Positions 33,652 through 42,662 of a DNA stretch of 64,000 bases are shown in pieces (position 1 is the first letter of the stretch; each line of letters opens with the position of its first letter). The translations under genes were made by a program, and so were the position numbers. Source of the DNA: CSP1-1 sp035620615 (lineage in GTDB: Archaea; Thermoproteota; Nitrososphaeria; Nitrososphaerales; Nitrosopumilaceae); NCBI GenBank assembly GCA_035620615.1, contig DASPGM010000010.1:124001-188000 (forward strand), read 5' to 3'. The notes under the pieces are model-generated. The model did not search any database and was not told where the DNA came from. It saw only the letters and a list, made by a program, of their open reading frames with translations.

Positions 33652-34704
33652 ATGATTACTAAAATTTTGGATGATAGTACAATTTCATTAATTCCTGAAG
33701 AATCTGATGATTTGTTAATTCTTCGAAGAATAATAAAAATAGGAGATAGAATTGTAGGTACAACAAGGCGGGTTATCAAACAAGATAAGGAATATTCAAG
33801 ACCAGATAGAGGAGAAAGGGTAATAATAAAAATTCTATTAGAAGTTGAGAAAATTTCTTTGGATAACGTATTAGATCGGTTAAGAGTTACTGGTAAAATT
33901 GTTGAATCTAATAATGAATCTGTACCTCATGGTTCGCATCATTCTTTTTTGATTAAAGTAAATGAGGGATTTAATTTAATAAAAAAACGTTGGGAAGAAA
34001 TTGAAAAAAAATTAATTAATTCCAAAGAACAAAAATTTGGATTTCTTTTGGTTGGAATTGATACAAATGATTGTGGTATTGGTAGACTAAAAGGAACTCA
34101 TTTAGAATTAACACCAAATATTTACTCTGGGTCAAGTGGAAAACAATTTAAATCGAATTTTAATATTGAAAAATTTTTTGAGATAGCACAAAGAGCTGTT
34201 TTTTCATCAATAAAAGAAGGAGATACAATCATAATTTTTGGACCAGGTGAAACAAAGAAAAAATTCAGTAATTATATTCAAAAATCCTCTACTAATCAAA
34301 AACACAAGATCCAAGTAATTGAAGGAATAGATTCAGGGGGCGAAGATGGGATTTACACGTTTACAAAATCACAATCTATGAAAGAAATTATGTCTGAGAG
34401 TAAGCTTGCTAAAGTATCTTCTATTATTGATGAGATAATGTATAGGGCTAATAAGAAAAGTAGGAAATTTACAATGGGTTTTGAAGAAACAAAAAATGCA
34501 AACAAATTTGGAGCAATAGATTCTTTGGTTTTTTCAGAAAAAATTATTCAGACAGAAGATGAAGAAAAAATTATTGAATTTTTAAATGATGCAGAAAGTA
34601 AAGGAGTTAAGGCATATAGTGCTGATTCAACTACCGATGTTGGATTAAGAGTTACTGGTTTAGGGGGAATAGTTTCCTTATTGAGATTTCCCGTGGAAGC
34701 CTAA
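33652..34704 (+). CDS. pelA: Pelota, archaeal ribosome-rescue factor
   Basis: 350 residues, full length. With ABCE1 it splits stalled ribosomes (no-go/non-stop decay). N-terminal Sm-like domain (LIPEESDDLLILRRIIKIGD, TTRR); central eRF1-like domain (GFLLVGIDTNDCGIGRLKG, VPHGSHHSF); C-terminal domain (FGAIDSLVFSEKI, VKAYSADSTTDVGLRV). The GGQ loop of eRF1 is absent, as expected. The stop interlocks with cutA (CTAA at 34701-34704). Confidence 0.93.
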   Translation: MITKILDDSTISLIPEESDDLLILRRIIKIGDRIVGTTRRVIKQDKEYSRPDRGERVIIKILLEVEKISLDNVLDRLRVTGKIVESNNESVPHGSHHSFLIKVNEGFNLIKKRWEEIEKKLINSKEQKFGFLLVGIDTNDCGIGRLKGTHLELTPNIYSGSSGKQFKSNFNIEKFFEIAQRAVFSSIKEGDTIIIFGPGETKKKFSNYIQKSSTNQKHKIQVIEGIDSGGEDGIYTFTKSQSMKEIMSESKLAKVSSIIDEIMYRANKKSRKFTMGFEETKNANKFGAIDSLVFSEKIIQTEDEEKIIEFLNDAESKGVKAYSADSTTDVGLRVTGLGGIVSLLRFPVEA

Positions 34705-35012
34705 TTTGTTGATTCTATTAACCATTTTAAATATGGTTGATTAATTGAATGAACGTCAATTTCTGCAATTTCAGGAATTTTATATGGATGTGATTTTTTG
34801 ATGGCATTTTTTAGAGAATTTTTATTTTTTTGAGTAGTTTTGAAAATGGCTAAAAATTCAGAGGTATTTGCTATTTTTTCTTCCCATGAGTAAATTGAAG
34901 AAATTTGTAAAATGTTAACGCAGGCTACAAGTCGTTTTTTAACTAATTCATTTGCAATTTTTGTTACTATTTTTTTGTCCGGATAAGTTGATACAATTAT
35001 CACAGGTTTCAT
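34701..35012 (-). CDS. cutA: CutA1-type divalent-ion tolerance protein
   Basis: 103 residues, the normal size of the trimeric, ferredoxin-like CutA family. Visible: VSTYPDKKIVTKIANELVKKRLVACVN, IYSWEEKI, EFLAIFKTT, HPYKIPEIAEIDV and YLKWL near the end. Copper binding is reported for relatives; the function is unclear. ATG at 35012. Confidence 0.92.
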   Translation of the reverse strand: MKPVIIVSTYPDKKIVTKIANELVKKRLVACVNILQISSIYSWEEKIANTSEFLAIFKTTQKNKNSLKNAIKKSHPYKIPEIAEIDVHSINQPYLKWLIESTN

Positions 35013-35054
35013 AGTAAACGATAAATTTACCTGATTAAAAAAAGTAACATTACT

Positions 35055-36257
35055 TTGGAACTTGATTTTATTACAGAAAATTCGATCATTTATGTCCTAA
35101 TGGCTTGGGTAGTAATTGTATTAGTAGCAAAAGGACTAAAACTACAAAATCGAGGTTTTGAGATTAAAGCATACAGTCTTACTTACAAAAATTATGGAGT
35201 ACAAAATGCTCTTACAAAAATGTTGACTCGAACTAGAAGAGGAATTAGAATTTTTGCAGATGTTAGTGTCATAGCAGGATTTTTAATGATGGGTTTTGCC
35301 TTCTGGTTTTTGCTAAATAATGTTGCAAATTATTTTGTAGAACCAACCGAATTTTCTGAATTAACAGTATTAATCCCTGGAGTTACTTTGACATCTTCAG
35401 CTTCTATAACATATTTCCTATTATCAATTCCAATTGTATTAGTAATTCACGAAGGAGCACATGGTATTGTAGCTACTTTAGAAAAAATAAAGATAAAAAC
35501 TGGTGGATTTGCAATCTTTATAGCTTTATTTGCAGGTTTCGTAGAACCAGATGAAGAAGAATTTAACAAAGCAAAAAAAATCTCAAAACTTAGAGTAATT
35601 GGTGCTGGTGCAACATCAAATGTAATTTTCTCGTTTGCCTTAGGAGCTATTCTACTAACAAATCCTCTCTTTGCAATAGTACTACCAGAACCAATTCTTG
35701 GGTGGATGTATGAAGAACCAGATGGTGTTTTGGTATTATCAATAATGGAAGGTTCTGGAGCAGAAAAAGCTGGACTTCAACCAAATGATATAATCACTGC
35801 AATTGATGGAATTGAAGTAAGGACGCCTCTAGATTTTCAAAAAGCTGACATCGTTCCTGGCAAAATAGTTAATGTATCTATTTTAAGATCAGGACAACCT
35901 CTTGAAATCCCAATTGAAGTAATGCCTGCTGAAGAAGATCCCGAGCGAGGATTAATTGGAATTATAAGAGATAATTCATTTGCATACAAACCAGTTTATA
36001 ATTTCATAGAGTGGAATAATCCATCTATGTCGATGTTCTTACTATGGTTGTGGATGATTTCATTTTTTATTGGGATCATTAACATGTTACCTTTACCAAT
36101 ACTTGATGGTGGAAAATTTATTCATAGTATTATTGATAAGAAAATTTCTGACAAGTCAGTCAATGGCATAATGTGGGGAATTTATGGATTTACTTTTGTA
36201 TTATTTGGTTTAAACATTGCACTTTCATATATGAAATCCGGATGGTTTACTATCTAA
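35055..36257 (+). CDS. Site-2-protease-like membrane metalloprotease (M50) with PDZ domain
   Basis: 400 residues. TM near 8-26 and 70-95; zinc motif IHEGAHG (HExxH) near 136-140 after a hydrophobic segment; PDZ domain at about 225-300 (GSGAEKAGLQPNDIITAIDGIEV); and LPLPILDGGKFIH in a C-terminal TM near 345-357, the conserved LDG ligand motif. It cleaves membrane proteins within the bilayer. TTG start at 35055, 42 bp from the divergent cutA. The substrate is unknown. Confidence 0.9.
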   Translation: MELDFITENSIIYVLMAWVVIVLVAKGLKLQNRGFEIKAYSLTYKNYGVQNALTKMLTRTRRGIRIFADVSVIAGFLMMGFAFWFLLNNVANYFVEPTEFSELTVLIPGVTLTSSASITYFLLSIPIVLVIHEGAHGIVATLEKIKIKTGGFAIFIALFAGFVEPDEEEFNKAKKISKLRVIGAGATSNVIFSFALGAILLTNPLFAIVLPEPILGWMYEEPDGVLVLSIMEGSGAEKAGLQPNDIITAIDGIEVRTPLDFQKADIVPGKIVNVSILRSGQPLEIPIEVMPAEEDPERGLIGIIRDNSFAYKPVYNFIEWNNPSMSMFLLWLWMISFFIGIINMLPLPILDGGKFIHSIIDKKISDKSVNGIMWGIYGFTFVLFGLNIALSYMKSGWFTI

Positions 36258-36309
36258 ATATTAAATTAAAATTCATTAAATCTATATCAGACCTTGTTAA
36301 ATTGTCGAT

Positions 36310-37224
36310 ATGAAATGTAACAAATGTCAAAATGAAGCAGTATATTCTCGAAAATATTCTGGAGAAAATCTATGTTCAATTTGTTTTTCGGATTCAATTT
36401 TACGAAAAACTGCTAAAACAATCTCTAAATTTAATATGATAAAAAATAATGAACTCGTTTGCGTGGCAGTCTCTGGGGGTAAAGATTCACTAGCCTTATT
36501 ACACATTCTTCATAAAATGTCTAAAAACCATAATTTTAGAATTAAAGTAATAACAATTGATGAAGGAATTCCAAATTATAGAGATGAGGCACTAGGAATT
36601 GTTAAGAAATTTTGTGAAAAAATTAACGTGGATTATTCAGTATACTCATACAAGGAGTTGTTTGATTTAACACTTGATGATGCTCTAAATTTAAGAGAAA
36701 ATGAAAAAATGTCCTCGTGCTCTATGTGTGGTATATTCAGACGTCGAGCAATAGATTATGCTGCCAAAGATATAGACGCTGATGTAATAGCAACTGGTCA
36801 TAATTTAGATGATAATCTTCAAAGTTTTTTAATTAATATGCTCTCAGGTGATACAAATAAAATTGGTTGGATGTTTCCTGACCCTTTAAAAAACTCTTTG
36901 AGGAAGGTAAAGCCTTTTTGTGAAATTTATGAATCAGAAATTGTTTTTTATGCATTTACTAATGAAATTCCATTCCAGGCTGAACCATGTCCTCATATGA
37001 ATGAAGGAATACGAACAGAAATTCGTGAAATTTTAAATTCTTTAGAAAAGAATCATTTTGGAATTAAAAATAATTTTTTTAATTCATTTCTAAAAATTTC
37101 AGAAATCATGAGAAATTCAAATAATAAAGAAAAACGGAGTTGTTTAAATTGTGGGAATGAATGTACGGGAAAAATTTGTTCTGTGTGTAATTTAGTTCTA
37201 AAACTAAACCAAAAGCAATCCTAA
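36310..37224 (+). CDS. ttuA: TtuA/NcsA-type tRNA 2-thiouridine synthetase
   Basis: 304 residues, cytosolic. N-terminal zinc finger (MKCNKCQNEAVY, CSICF), PP-loop VAVSGGKDSLALLHIL, a Cys pair in SSCSMCGIFRRRAID, ATGHNLDDNLQSFLINMLSGD, a further active-site Cys in EPCPHMNEG, and a C-terminal zinc finger (CLNCGNECTGKICSVC). This is the TtuA/Ctu1 layout that thiolates tRNA using an Fe-S cluster. ATG start 36310. Confidence 0.88.
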   Translation: MKCNKCQNEAVYSRKYSGENLCSICFSDSILRKTAKTISKFNMIKNNELVCVAVSGGKDSLALLHILHKMSKNHNFRIKVITIDEGIPNYRDEALGIVKKFCEKINVDYSVYSYKELFDLTLDDALNLRENEKMSSCSMCGIFRRRAIDYAAKDIDADVIATGHNLDDNLQSFLINMLSGDTNKIGWMFPDPLKNSLRKVKPFCEIYESEIVFYAFTNEIPFQAEPCPHMNEGIRTEIREILNSLEKNHFGIKNNFFNSFLKISEIMRNSNNKEKRSCLNCGNECTGKICSVCNLVLKLNQKQS

Positions 37225-37227
37225 TGC

Positions 37228-37235
37228 AAATATAA
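37228..37235 (+). promoter_or_regulatory. TATA box of the SRP RNA gene
   Basis: aaatataa lies about 25 bp upstream of the predicted 5' end of SRP RNA, right after the ttuA stop. Confidence 0.5.
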
Positions 37236-37254
37236 GAAATCGTTTTACAAAAAG

Positions 37255-37574
37255 ATGGTAGTAGGTAGGATCAGGGTGCTAGCCGTGCCCTATTCTGAAA
37301 CCGGCTATACGCAGAGATCAGTAACTGCTGGATAAATCTCTAGATAGATAGTTCCCGCTCGGTATATGGAAATGAACCCACGCCGAGGCGGGTGGATGTA
37401 GGACTGGGATTATCCGAAGGGATAATTCCCAAGACCGAACTGTTGAAAGGGATGAGGTCCGGGAGGGAGCAATCCTAAGATGGAACACTCACGCTTCCTC
37501 GTCAACGTGGCGGATCTTGTATGCCTTGAAATGGGGCTACCCGTCTAGACTGGAACCAGCAGAGCTACTACTAT
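37255..37574 (+). ncRNA. ffs: Signal recognition particle RNA (7S RNA), archaeal type
   Basis: About 320 nt. The ends pair (TGGTAGTAG at 37256-37264 with CTACTACTA at 37565-37573; 9 bp including one G-U), the archaeal helix 1. The Alu region has GGATCAGGGTGCTAGCCGTG. The S domain has the helix 8 asymmetric/symmetric loop GTCCGGGAGGGAGCAATCC, the SRP54 site, followed by AAGATGGAAC. It fills the gap between ttuA and the next gene. A TATA-like ctatatac used by the next gene overlaps its 3' end. Confidence 0.92.
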
Positions 37575-37599
37575 ATACTTTAATAGAATTTTTTCATAT

Positions 37600-37929
37600 G
37601 TGAATACTTTTTTTTCAGAAAACAAAAGAAGTTATGTAGATTTTAGAAAACAAATTCCACCAAACATTCAATCTATATTTGATTCATTAAGAGATTATTG
37701 TTTTTCTTTAGGAAGTAATGTAATAGAAGATGTAAGAATGCATAGAATTGTTTTTTGTAAATCTATTACTTTTAGATGGTTTGCTGATATGGAACCTGAG
37801 CAAGACACAGTATTACTTAAAATTCAGCGTAATAGAAAGGAGCCTCATCAGTCTTTTAGAATTACTGTTGACGATGATCTTAAACCGGTAAAAGATTATC
37901 TTAAGGATGCTTTTAAAACCATTCACTAA
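37600..37929 (+). CDS. Hypothetical protein, DUF5655-like
   Basis: 109 residues. The pattern (FRKQIPPNIQSIFDSLRDYC, VRMHRIVFCKSITFRWFADME, TVLLKIQRNRKEPHQSFRIT, VKDYLKDAFKTIH) resembles the DUF5655 proteins, alpha/beta with conserved Arg and Phe, of unknown function. Start GTG at 37600; ctatatac at 37571-37578, in the SRP RNA 3' end, is about 25 bp upstream and would serve a leaderless mRNA. Stop interlocks with acyP (CTAA). Confidence 0.65.
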   Translation: MNTFFSENKRSYVDFRKQIPPNIQSIFDSLRDYCFSLGSNVIEDVRMHRIVFCKSITFRWFADMEPEQDTVLLKIQRNRKEPHQSFRITVDDDLKPVKDYLKDAFKTIH

Positions 37930-38204
37930 TAGAGAACTTCAAATTTTGTAAATTCGCCTTTGTATTTTTCATTTTTAATTTCAATATCTTCTACTCTTGC
38001 ATTTGCAGAACCAGCATGACACCATTCAATTAAGGTACTAACATTAGTGTCTTCACCTTCAAGTAAGGCTTCAACTCGTCCATCCTTTAGATTTCTAACC
38101 CATCCATTTACATTATTTTTTTTTGCACGAACTTTTAGGGCCTGTCGAAAAAAGACTCCTTGAACTTTTCCTTTTATAAAAAGCCTAACACAAAGTTTTG
38201 CCAT
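37926..38204 (-). CDS. acyP: Acylphosphatase
   Basis: 92 residues. KGKVQGVFFRQALKVRAKKNNVNGWVRN holds the phosphate loop Gln-Gly-Val-Phe-Phe-Arg with catalytic Arg and the Asn of GWVRN; then GRVEALLEGE. Hydrolyses acyl phosphates. It is 56 bp from the rpl2 stop on the same strand. The stop interlocks with the gene at 37600-37929. Confidence 0.94.
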   Translation of the reverse strand: MAKLCVRLFIKGKVQGVFFRQALKVRAKKNNVNGWVRNLKDGRVEALLEGEDTNVSTLIEWCHAGSANARVEDIEIKNEKYKGEFTKFEVLY

Positions 38205-38260
38205 TCCATGATTTGTTTTAACAAGTCATTAATCAATTTTGGCTTTGATATAATAAAAAA

Positions 38261-38992
38261 TTACTTTCTTTCCTTAATTCTAGCCCTGCCAGTTTTTCTA
38301 GCAGCAATGCTACCAACTTTTGCTCCAGGTGGAGCATTTCTTGAAACAGTTGAACTTTGTCCAACATGTTGATGTCTACCTCCACCATGAGGATGGACAT
38401 AGGCAGCTTGTGCTACACCTCTTACAATTGGGTATTTTTGTCCCTTTGATCTAGATCTACGCCATCTTACTCCTGCACGCATATACGGTCTATCCCCTAC
38501 TCCACCACCTGCCAAGGTTCCAATCATTGCTCTATTTTTTGGATTAATAGTTGAAAATTTTCCTGATGGTAGTTTTATTGTTACCCCATCTGGTCCATGA
38601 GAAAATATTGTTGCATTAGTTCCTGCTGATTTAATTAATGAACCACCATCTCCAAAATGCTTTTCTACATTACAAACAATAGTACCATCCGGAATATTTT
38701 GAACGCTAATTACATTTCCGTTAGAAATATCAGCTTCTAAACCAAATTGAATTTTTGATCCAACCTTAGTCCCAAGAACTGCTGGAATAAAGGACACTGA
38801 ACCATCTTCAAATCTAACTTTTGCAAGAGGTACATCACGACCTCGTTCATGGACTAGATCTATAATGTCTCCTGAATGTTTTTCGGTTAAACTATAGCTT
38901 GGATATTTGGCAGGAGAAAGCTTCCCAGTTGTCGCAGCTCTAAACTGCATACCTCCACGGCCTCGTCTTCTAACTAATGGTCGTTTACCCAA
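38261..38992 (-). CDS. rpl2: 50S ribosomal protein uL2
   Basis: 243 residues, full length. N-terminal GKRPLVRRRGRGG, then DIIDLVHERGRDVPLAKVRFEDG, the core (GTNATIFSHGPDGVTIKLPSGK) and a C-terminal RGVAQAAYVHPHGGGRHQHVG with the conserved His near the peptidyl-transferase centre. It is not accompanied by rpl3, rpl4, rpl23 or rps19, which usually surround rpl2 in Archaea. Start ATG at 38992, divergent from cdc48 with about 130 bp. Confidence 0.96.
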   Translation of the reverse strand: MGKRPLVRRRGRGGMQFRAATTGKLSPAKYPSYSLTEKHSGDIIDLVHERGRDVPLAKVRFEDGSVSFIPAVLGTKVGSKIQFGLEADISNGNVISVQNIPDGTIVCNVEKHFGDGGSLIKSAGTNATIFSHGPDGVTIKLPSGKFSTINPKNRAMIGTLAGGGVGDRPYMRAGVRWRRSRSKGQKYPIVRGVAQAAYVHPHGGGRHQHVGQSSTVSRNAPPGAKVGSIAARKTGRARIKERK

Positions 38993-39092
38993 GCTGATCG
39001 AGTTTCAAGGTTAAACAGATTTTAAGTTTTGTGTTTAGATTGACAATTTTGTACAAGAATTGATAATTTTGTTAGATTAATACTGCCAAAGA

Positions 39093-39100
39093 TATAAAAA
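39093..39100 (+). promoter_or_regulatory. TATA box of cdc48
   Basis: tataaaaa about 26 bp before the ATG at 39123; fits leaderless transcription. Confidence 0.5.
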
Positions 39101-39122
39101 CATAGGAAGAGAGAATTTTCTT

Positions 39123-41309
39123 ATGAGCCAGAATTCGCTTTCACTTAAGGTATTGGAAGCTTATACAAGAGATGTTGGAAGAGGAGTAGCAAGAATTGAC
39201 TATGATTCTATGGATACATTAAATGCGTCAACTGGCGATGTAATTGAAATTAAAGGTAAACGACGTACCGTTGCAAAATGTCTACCACTTTATCCGTCTG
39301 ATGAGGGAAAGGGAATTATTAGAATTGACGGACTAGGACGAAATAATTCTGGAATTGCAATTGGAGATACAATTGCAGTACGAAAGATAAAAGCTGTTGC
39401 AGCAGAAAAAGTAGTAGTTGCTCCATTAGAGGCCATTCCACCTATAGATGAAAGATACCTTGCAGATGCTTTAGAAAGTGTTCCGCTAATTAAAGGAGAT
39501 AATGTGATGGTTCCATATTTTGGTGGACGATTAACTTTTCAAGTTATTGGCGTTACTCCTGCAGCAGATGCAGTACTTGTTACTCAAAAAACAGTTTTCC
39601 ATATAGCTGAGAAAGGAGAAACGCTCAGAGGAGTTCCACAAGTAACCTATGAAGATATTGGTGGCATTGCAGATGAAATTAAAAAAGTAAGGGAGATGAT
39701 TGAATTACCTTTACGTCATCCAGAAATATTTGAAAAATTAGGTATTGAAGCACCCAAAGGTGTACTCTTGTATGGTCCACCTGGAACTGGTAAAACACTT
39801 CTTGCAAAGGCTGTTGCAAATGAAAGTAATGCTCATTTCATTAGTATTTCTGGTCCAGAAATTATGAGTAAATTCTATGGGGAAAGTGAAGCAAGATTAA
39901 GAGAAATTTTTAAAGAAGCACGAGAAAAATCACCGTCCATTATCTTTGTTGATGAAATTGATTCTATTGCTCCAAAAAGAGAAGAAGTAACTGGTGAAGT
40001 TGAACGACGAGTTGTTTCCCAAATGCTTTCACTAATGGATGGCTTAGAAGCAAGAGGCAAAGTAATTGTAATCGCTGCAACTAACAGACCAAACGCAATA
40101 GATCCAGCTTTAAGACGTCCAGGTAGATTCGATAGAGAGATTGAGATTAAAGTTCCTGATAAGAAGGGACGAAAAGATATTCTTGCTATTCATACAAGAA
40201 ATATGCCTTTAGCTGATGATGTTGATTTAGATAAATGTGCTGCGGTTAGTCATGGGTACGTAGGGGCAGATTTGGAATACTTGTGTAAGGAAGCAGCAAT
40301 GAAATGCTTGCGAAGATTATTACCAGAACTTAATCTAGAAGATGAAAAAATACCTCCAGAAACGTTGGAAAAACTAATTGTAAATGGAGAAGATTACCAA
40401 AAAGCCCTAAGAGAAGTCACTCCTTCTGGAATGCGAGAGGTATTCATTGAAAATCCTGATGTAAAATGGGATGAGGTAGGTGGCTTGGTTGAAGTTAAAC
40501 GTGAACTTCAAGAAGCAGTGGAATGGCCAATGAAATATCCGATGTTATATGAAAAATTAGGTCATAAAATGCCACGAGGAATTTTGTTACATGGACCAAG
40601 TGGAACTGGAAAAACATTACTAGCAAAAGCTGTAGCAACTGAAAGTGAAGCTAACTTTGTTTCTGTACGAGGTCCGGAGCTATTATCAAAATGGGTTGGA
40701 GAATCTGAAAGAGGAATTAGAGAGATATTTCGAAGAGCAAGACAAGCATCACCTTGTGTAATATTTTTTGATGAAATTGATTCAATTGCACCTATTAGAG
40801 GAGCTGGAGGCGAAACTGCTGTAACTGAAAGAGTGGTAAGCCAACTTTTGACTGAATTAGATGGCATGGAAAATATGCATGGGGTAGTGGTGCTTGCAGC
40901 AACAAATAGAGCAGATATGATTGATACTGCATTACTTAGACCAGGACGATTTGATAAGATTATACAAATTCCATTACCCGATAAAGAAAGCAGAAAGAGC
41001 ATATTAGCAATTAATGCAAAGGAAATTCCCATTGTTAATGATCCAAAAAGTCCTGGGTATGTAGATATAGAAAAAATTGCCGAAGTCACTGATGGATTAA
41101 GTGGAGCAGATGTTGCGGCTATTGCAAATACTGCAGTATCTTTGGTAATTCATGAATTTCTTGATGCCCATCCAGAAGTCAAAGAGGCAGAAAAGGCTTC
41201 AGAGAACGCTAAAGTTACAATGAAGCATTTCGAAGAGGCAGTAAAGAAAGTTCGAGAACAAAAAGATCTAAAGATTGGTCAGAAAGTCGTCGCATCTTAT
41301 TACAGGTAG
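39123..41309 (+). CDS. cdc48: Cdc48/VAT-type AAA ATPase
   Basis: 728 residues. N-terminal substrate domain (double-psi barrel, about 1-170), then two AAA domains. First: Walker A GPPGTGKT at 218-225, Walker B FVDEIDSIAPKREE, arginine fingers in RRPGRFDRE. Second: Walker A GPSGTGKT at 491-498, where Ser replaces the usual Pro, and FFDEIDSIAP. It unfolds ubiquitin-like-tagged or damaged proteins for the proteasome. A standalone transcript is suggested by the TATA box at 39093. gatD starts 32 bp after its stop. Confidence 0.95.
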   Translation: MSQNSLSLKVLEAYTRDVGRGVARIDYDSMDTLNASTGDVIEIKGKRRTVAKCLPLYPSDEGKGIIRIDGLGRNNSGIAIGDTIAVRKIKAVAAEKVVVAPLEAIPPIDERYLADALESVPLIKGDNVMVPYFGGRLTFQVIGVTPAADAVLVTQKTVFHIAEKGETLRGVPQVTYEDIGGIADEIKKVREMIELPLRHPEIFEKLGIEAPKGVLLYGPPGTGKTLLAKAVANESNAHFISISGPEIMSKFYGESEARLREIFKEAREKSPSIIFVDEIDSIAPKREEVTGEVERRVVSQMLSLMDGLEARGKVIVIAATNRPNAIDPALRRPGRFDREIEIKVPDKKGRKDILAIHTRNMPLADDVDLDKCAAVSHGYVGADLEYLCKEAAMKCLRRLLPELNLEDEKIPPETLEKLIVNGEDYQKALREVTPSGMREVFIENPDVKWDEVGGLVEVKRELQEAVEWPMKYPMLYEKLGHKMPRGILLHGPSGTGKTLLAKAVATESEANFVSVRGPELLSKWVGESERGIREIFRRARQASPCVIFFDEIDSIAPIRGAGGETAVTERVVSQLLTELDGMENMHGVVVLAATNRADMIDTALLRPGRFDKIIQIPLPDKESRKSILAINAKEIPIVNDPKSPGYVDIEKIAEVTDGLSGADVAAIANTAVSLVIHEFLDAHPEVKEAEKASENAKVTMKHFEEAVKKVREQKDLKIGQKVVASYYR

Positions 41310-41341
41310 TTTTAATAAAATAGCCAATCTAATCCACCTAA

Positions 41342-42631
41342 ATGTCTGAATATAGAGGCTATACTGGAATGTCTCTAGTATTTCTAAAAGAATCTAAAGT
41401 AAAGGTGGGAGATTCAGTGAAGATTACAGAAGATTTAACATATTCCGGAATTATAATGCCACGTTACGAACAGAAGGATGATAAGCATATTGTTATCAAA
41501 TTAAAAAATGGGTATAACATCGGGATTGAGATAAACAAAATAAAAAAAATTGAGCTCCTACCTCAGGAAAAAATAGAGCCAAAAAATTCCCCACAAATAA
41601 AAATTGATTCTTCATTACCCAAAGTGTTACTTTTATCCACTGGTGGAACAATAGCAAGTAAAATTGATTATAGAACTGGTGCTGTTACTCCGGCATTAAG
41701 TGCAGCAGAGCTTAATTCTTCTGTACCTGAACTAGCGGAAATGGCTCAGATTCATGCTGAAGTTCTTTTTTCCGAATACTCTGAAAACTTAGAGCCAAAA
41801 CATTGGAATATTATTGCAGAAAAACTGGATTCATATGCAAAATCTGACTACAAAGGAATTGTTATCGCACATGGAACAGATACAATGCAGTATACTGCAG
41901 CATTTTTGTCCTTTGCATTAGCAGGATATCCAATTCCTATAGTTTTAGTTGGCTCACAAAGATCTTCAGATAGACCTTCATCAGATGCAGCATTAAATTT
42001 AATTTCTGCAGTGAGGTTTGTTATAGAATCAAATACACGTGGAATTTTTGTTGTAATGCATCATAACGAAAGTGATGATTTGGTTTCAGTACACTTGGGA
42101 ACTAGAGTAAGAAAAAATCATACCAGTAAAAGAAGTGCATTTCAAACTATAGGTGATAATCCAGCTTTTCTTATCCTAGATAACAAAATCGAAAAAAATT
42201 TAGAAAAAGAATTTTTTAAACAAAAAGAATATGTTCCAAATTTGAATGTAGATTCAAATGTAGCTCTAGTAAAATATTATCCAGGATATAATCCAAAAAT
42301 TATTAATTTTCTAATAGAATCAGGTTATAAGGCAATAATTTTTGAGGGAACTGGATTAGGACATGTTGGAAAAACCATGTATGAAGGAATCAAAAAGGCA
42401 AATGAATCAGGATTATTCATGGGGATGACCTCACAATGTATTGATGGTCGGGTTGGAATGAATGTTTATGAAAGTGGAAGAGATCTTCTTGAACTTGGAA
42501 TTATCCCTCTATCTGATATGATTTCAGAGACGGCATTAGTAAAAGCAATGTGGGCTTTAGGGAATTCCAAAAATATAACTGAGATGAAAGAATTAATGCT
42601 AAAAAATATTGCTTCTGAATTTTCTGATTAA
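41342..42631 (+). CDS. gatD: Glu-tRNA(Gln) amidotransferase subunit D
   Basis: The archaeal amidotransferase pair GatDE converts Glu-tRNA(Gln) to Gln-tRNA(Gln). GatD releases ammonia by an asparaginase-like reaction. N-terminal SH3-like domain (about 1-75); catalytic STGGTIASKID (Thr near 100-103); the second Thr and Asp in AHGTDTMQYT; Lys in the GSQRSSDRPSSDAALN region; and GTGLGHVGKTMYEG. 429 residues. 31 bp upstream of gatE on the same strand, so an operon. A tRNA-Gln gene lies about 7 kb downstream. Confidence 0.95.
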   Translation: MSEYRGYTGMSLVFLKESKVKVGDSVKITEDLTYSGIIMPRYEQKDDKHIVIKLKNGYNIGIEINKIKKIELLPQEKIEPKNSPQIKIDSSLPKVLLLSTGGTIASKIDYRTGAVTPALSAAELNSSVPELAEMAQIHAEVLFSEYSENLEPKHWNIIAEKLDSYAKSDYKGIVIAHGTDTMQYTAAFLSFALAGYPIPIVLVGSQRSSDRPSSDAALNLISAVRFVIESNTRGIFVVMHHNESDDLVSVHLGTRVRKNHTSKRSAFQTIGDNPAFLILDNKIEKNLEKEFFKQKEYVPNLNVDSNVALVKYYPGYNPKIINFLIESGYKAIIFEGTGLGHVGKTMYEGIKKANESGLFMGMTSQCIDGRVGMNVYESGRDLLELGIIPLSDMISETALVKAMWALGNSKNITEMKELMLKNIASEFSD

Positions 42632-42662
42632 TCTTTTAAGACTGAATGATGGGGGATAATTA

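Noticed and set aside
42625..42662. ctga / atgatgg motifs before gatE that recall C/D boxes
   Set aside because: No second box set or closing stem; the G-rich part is better read as a weak ribosome-binding site.
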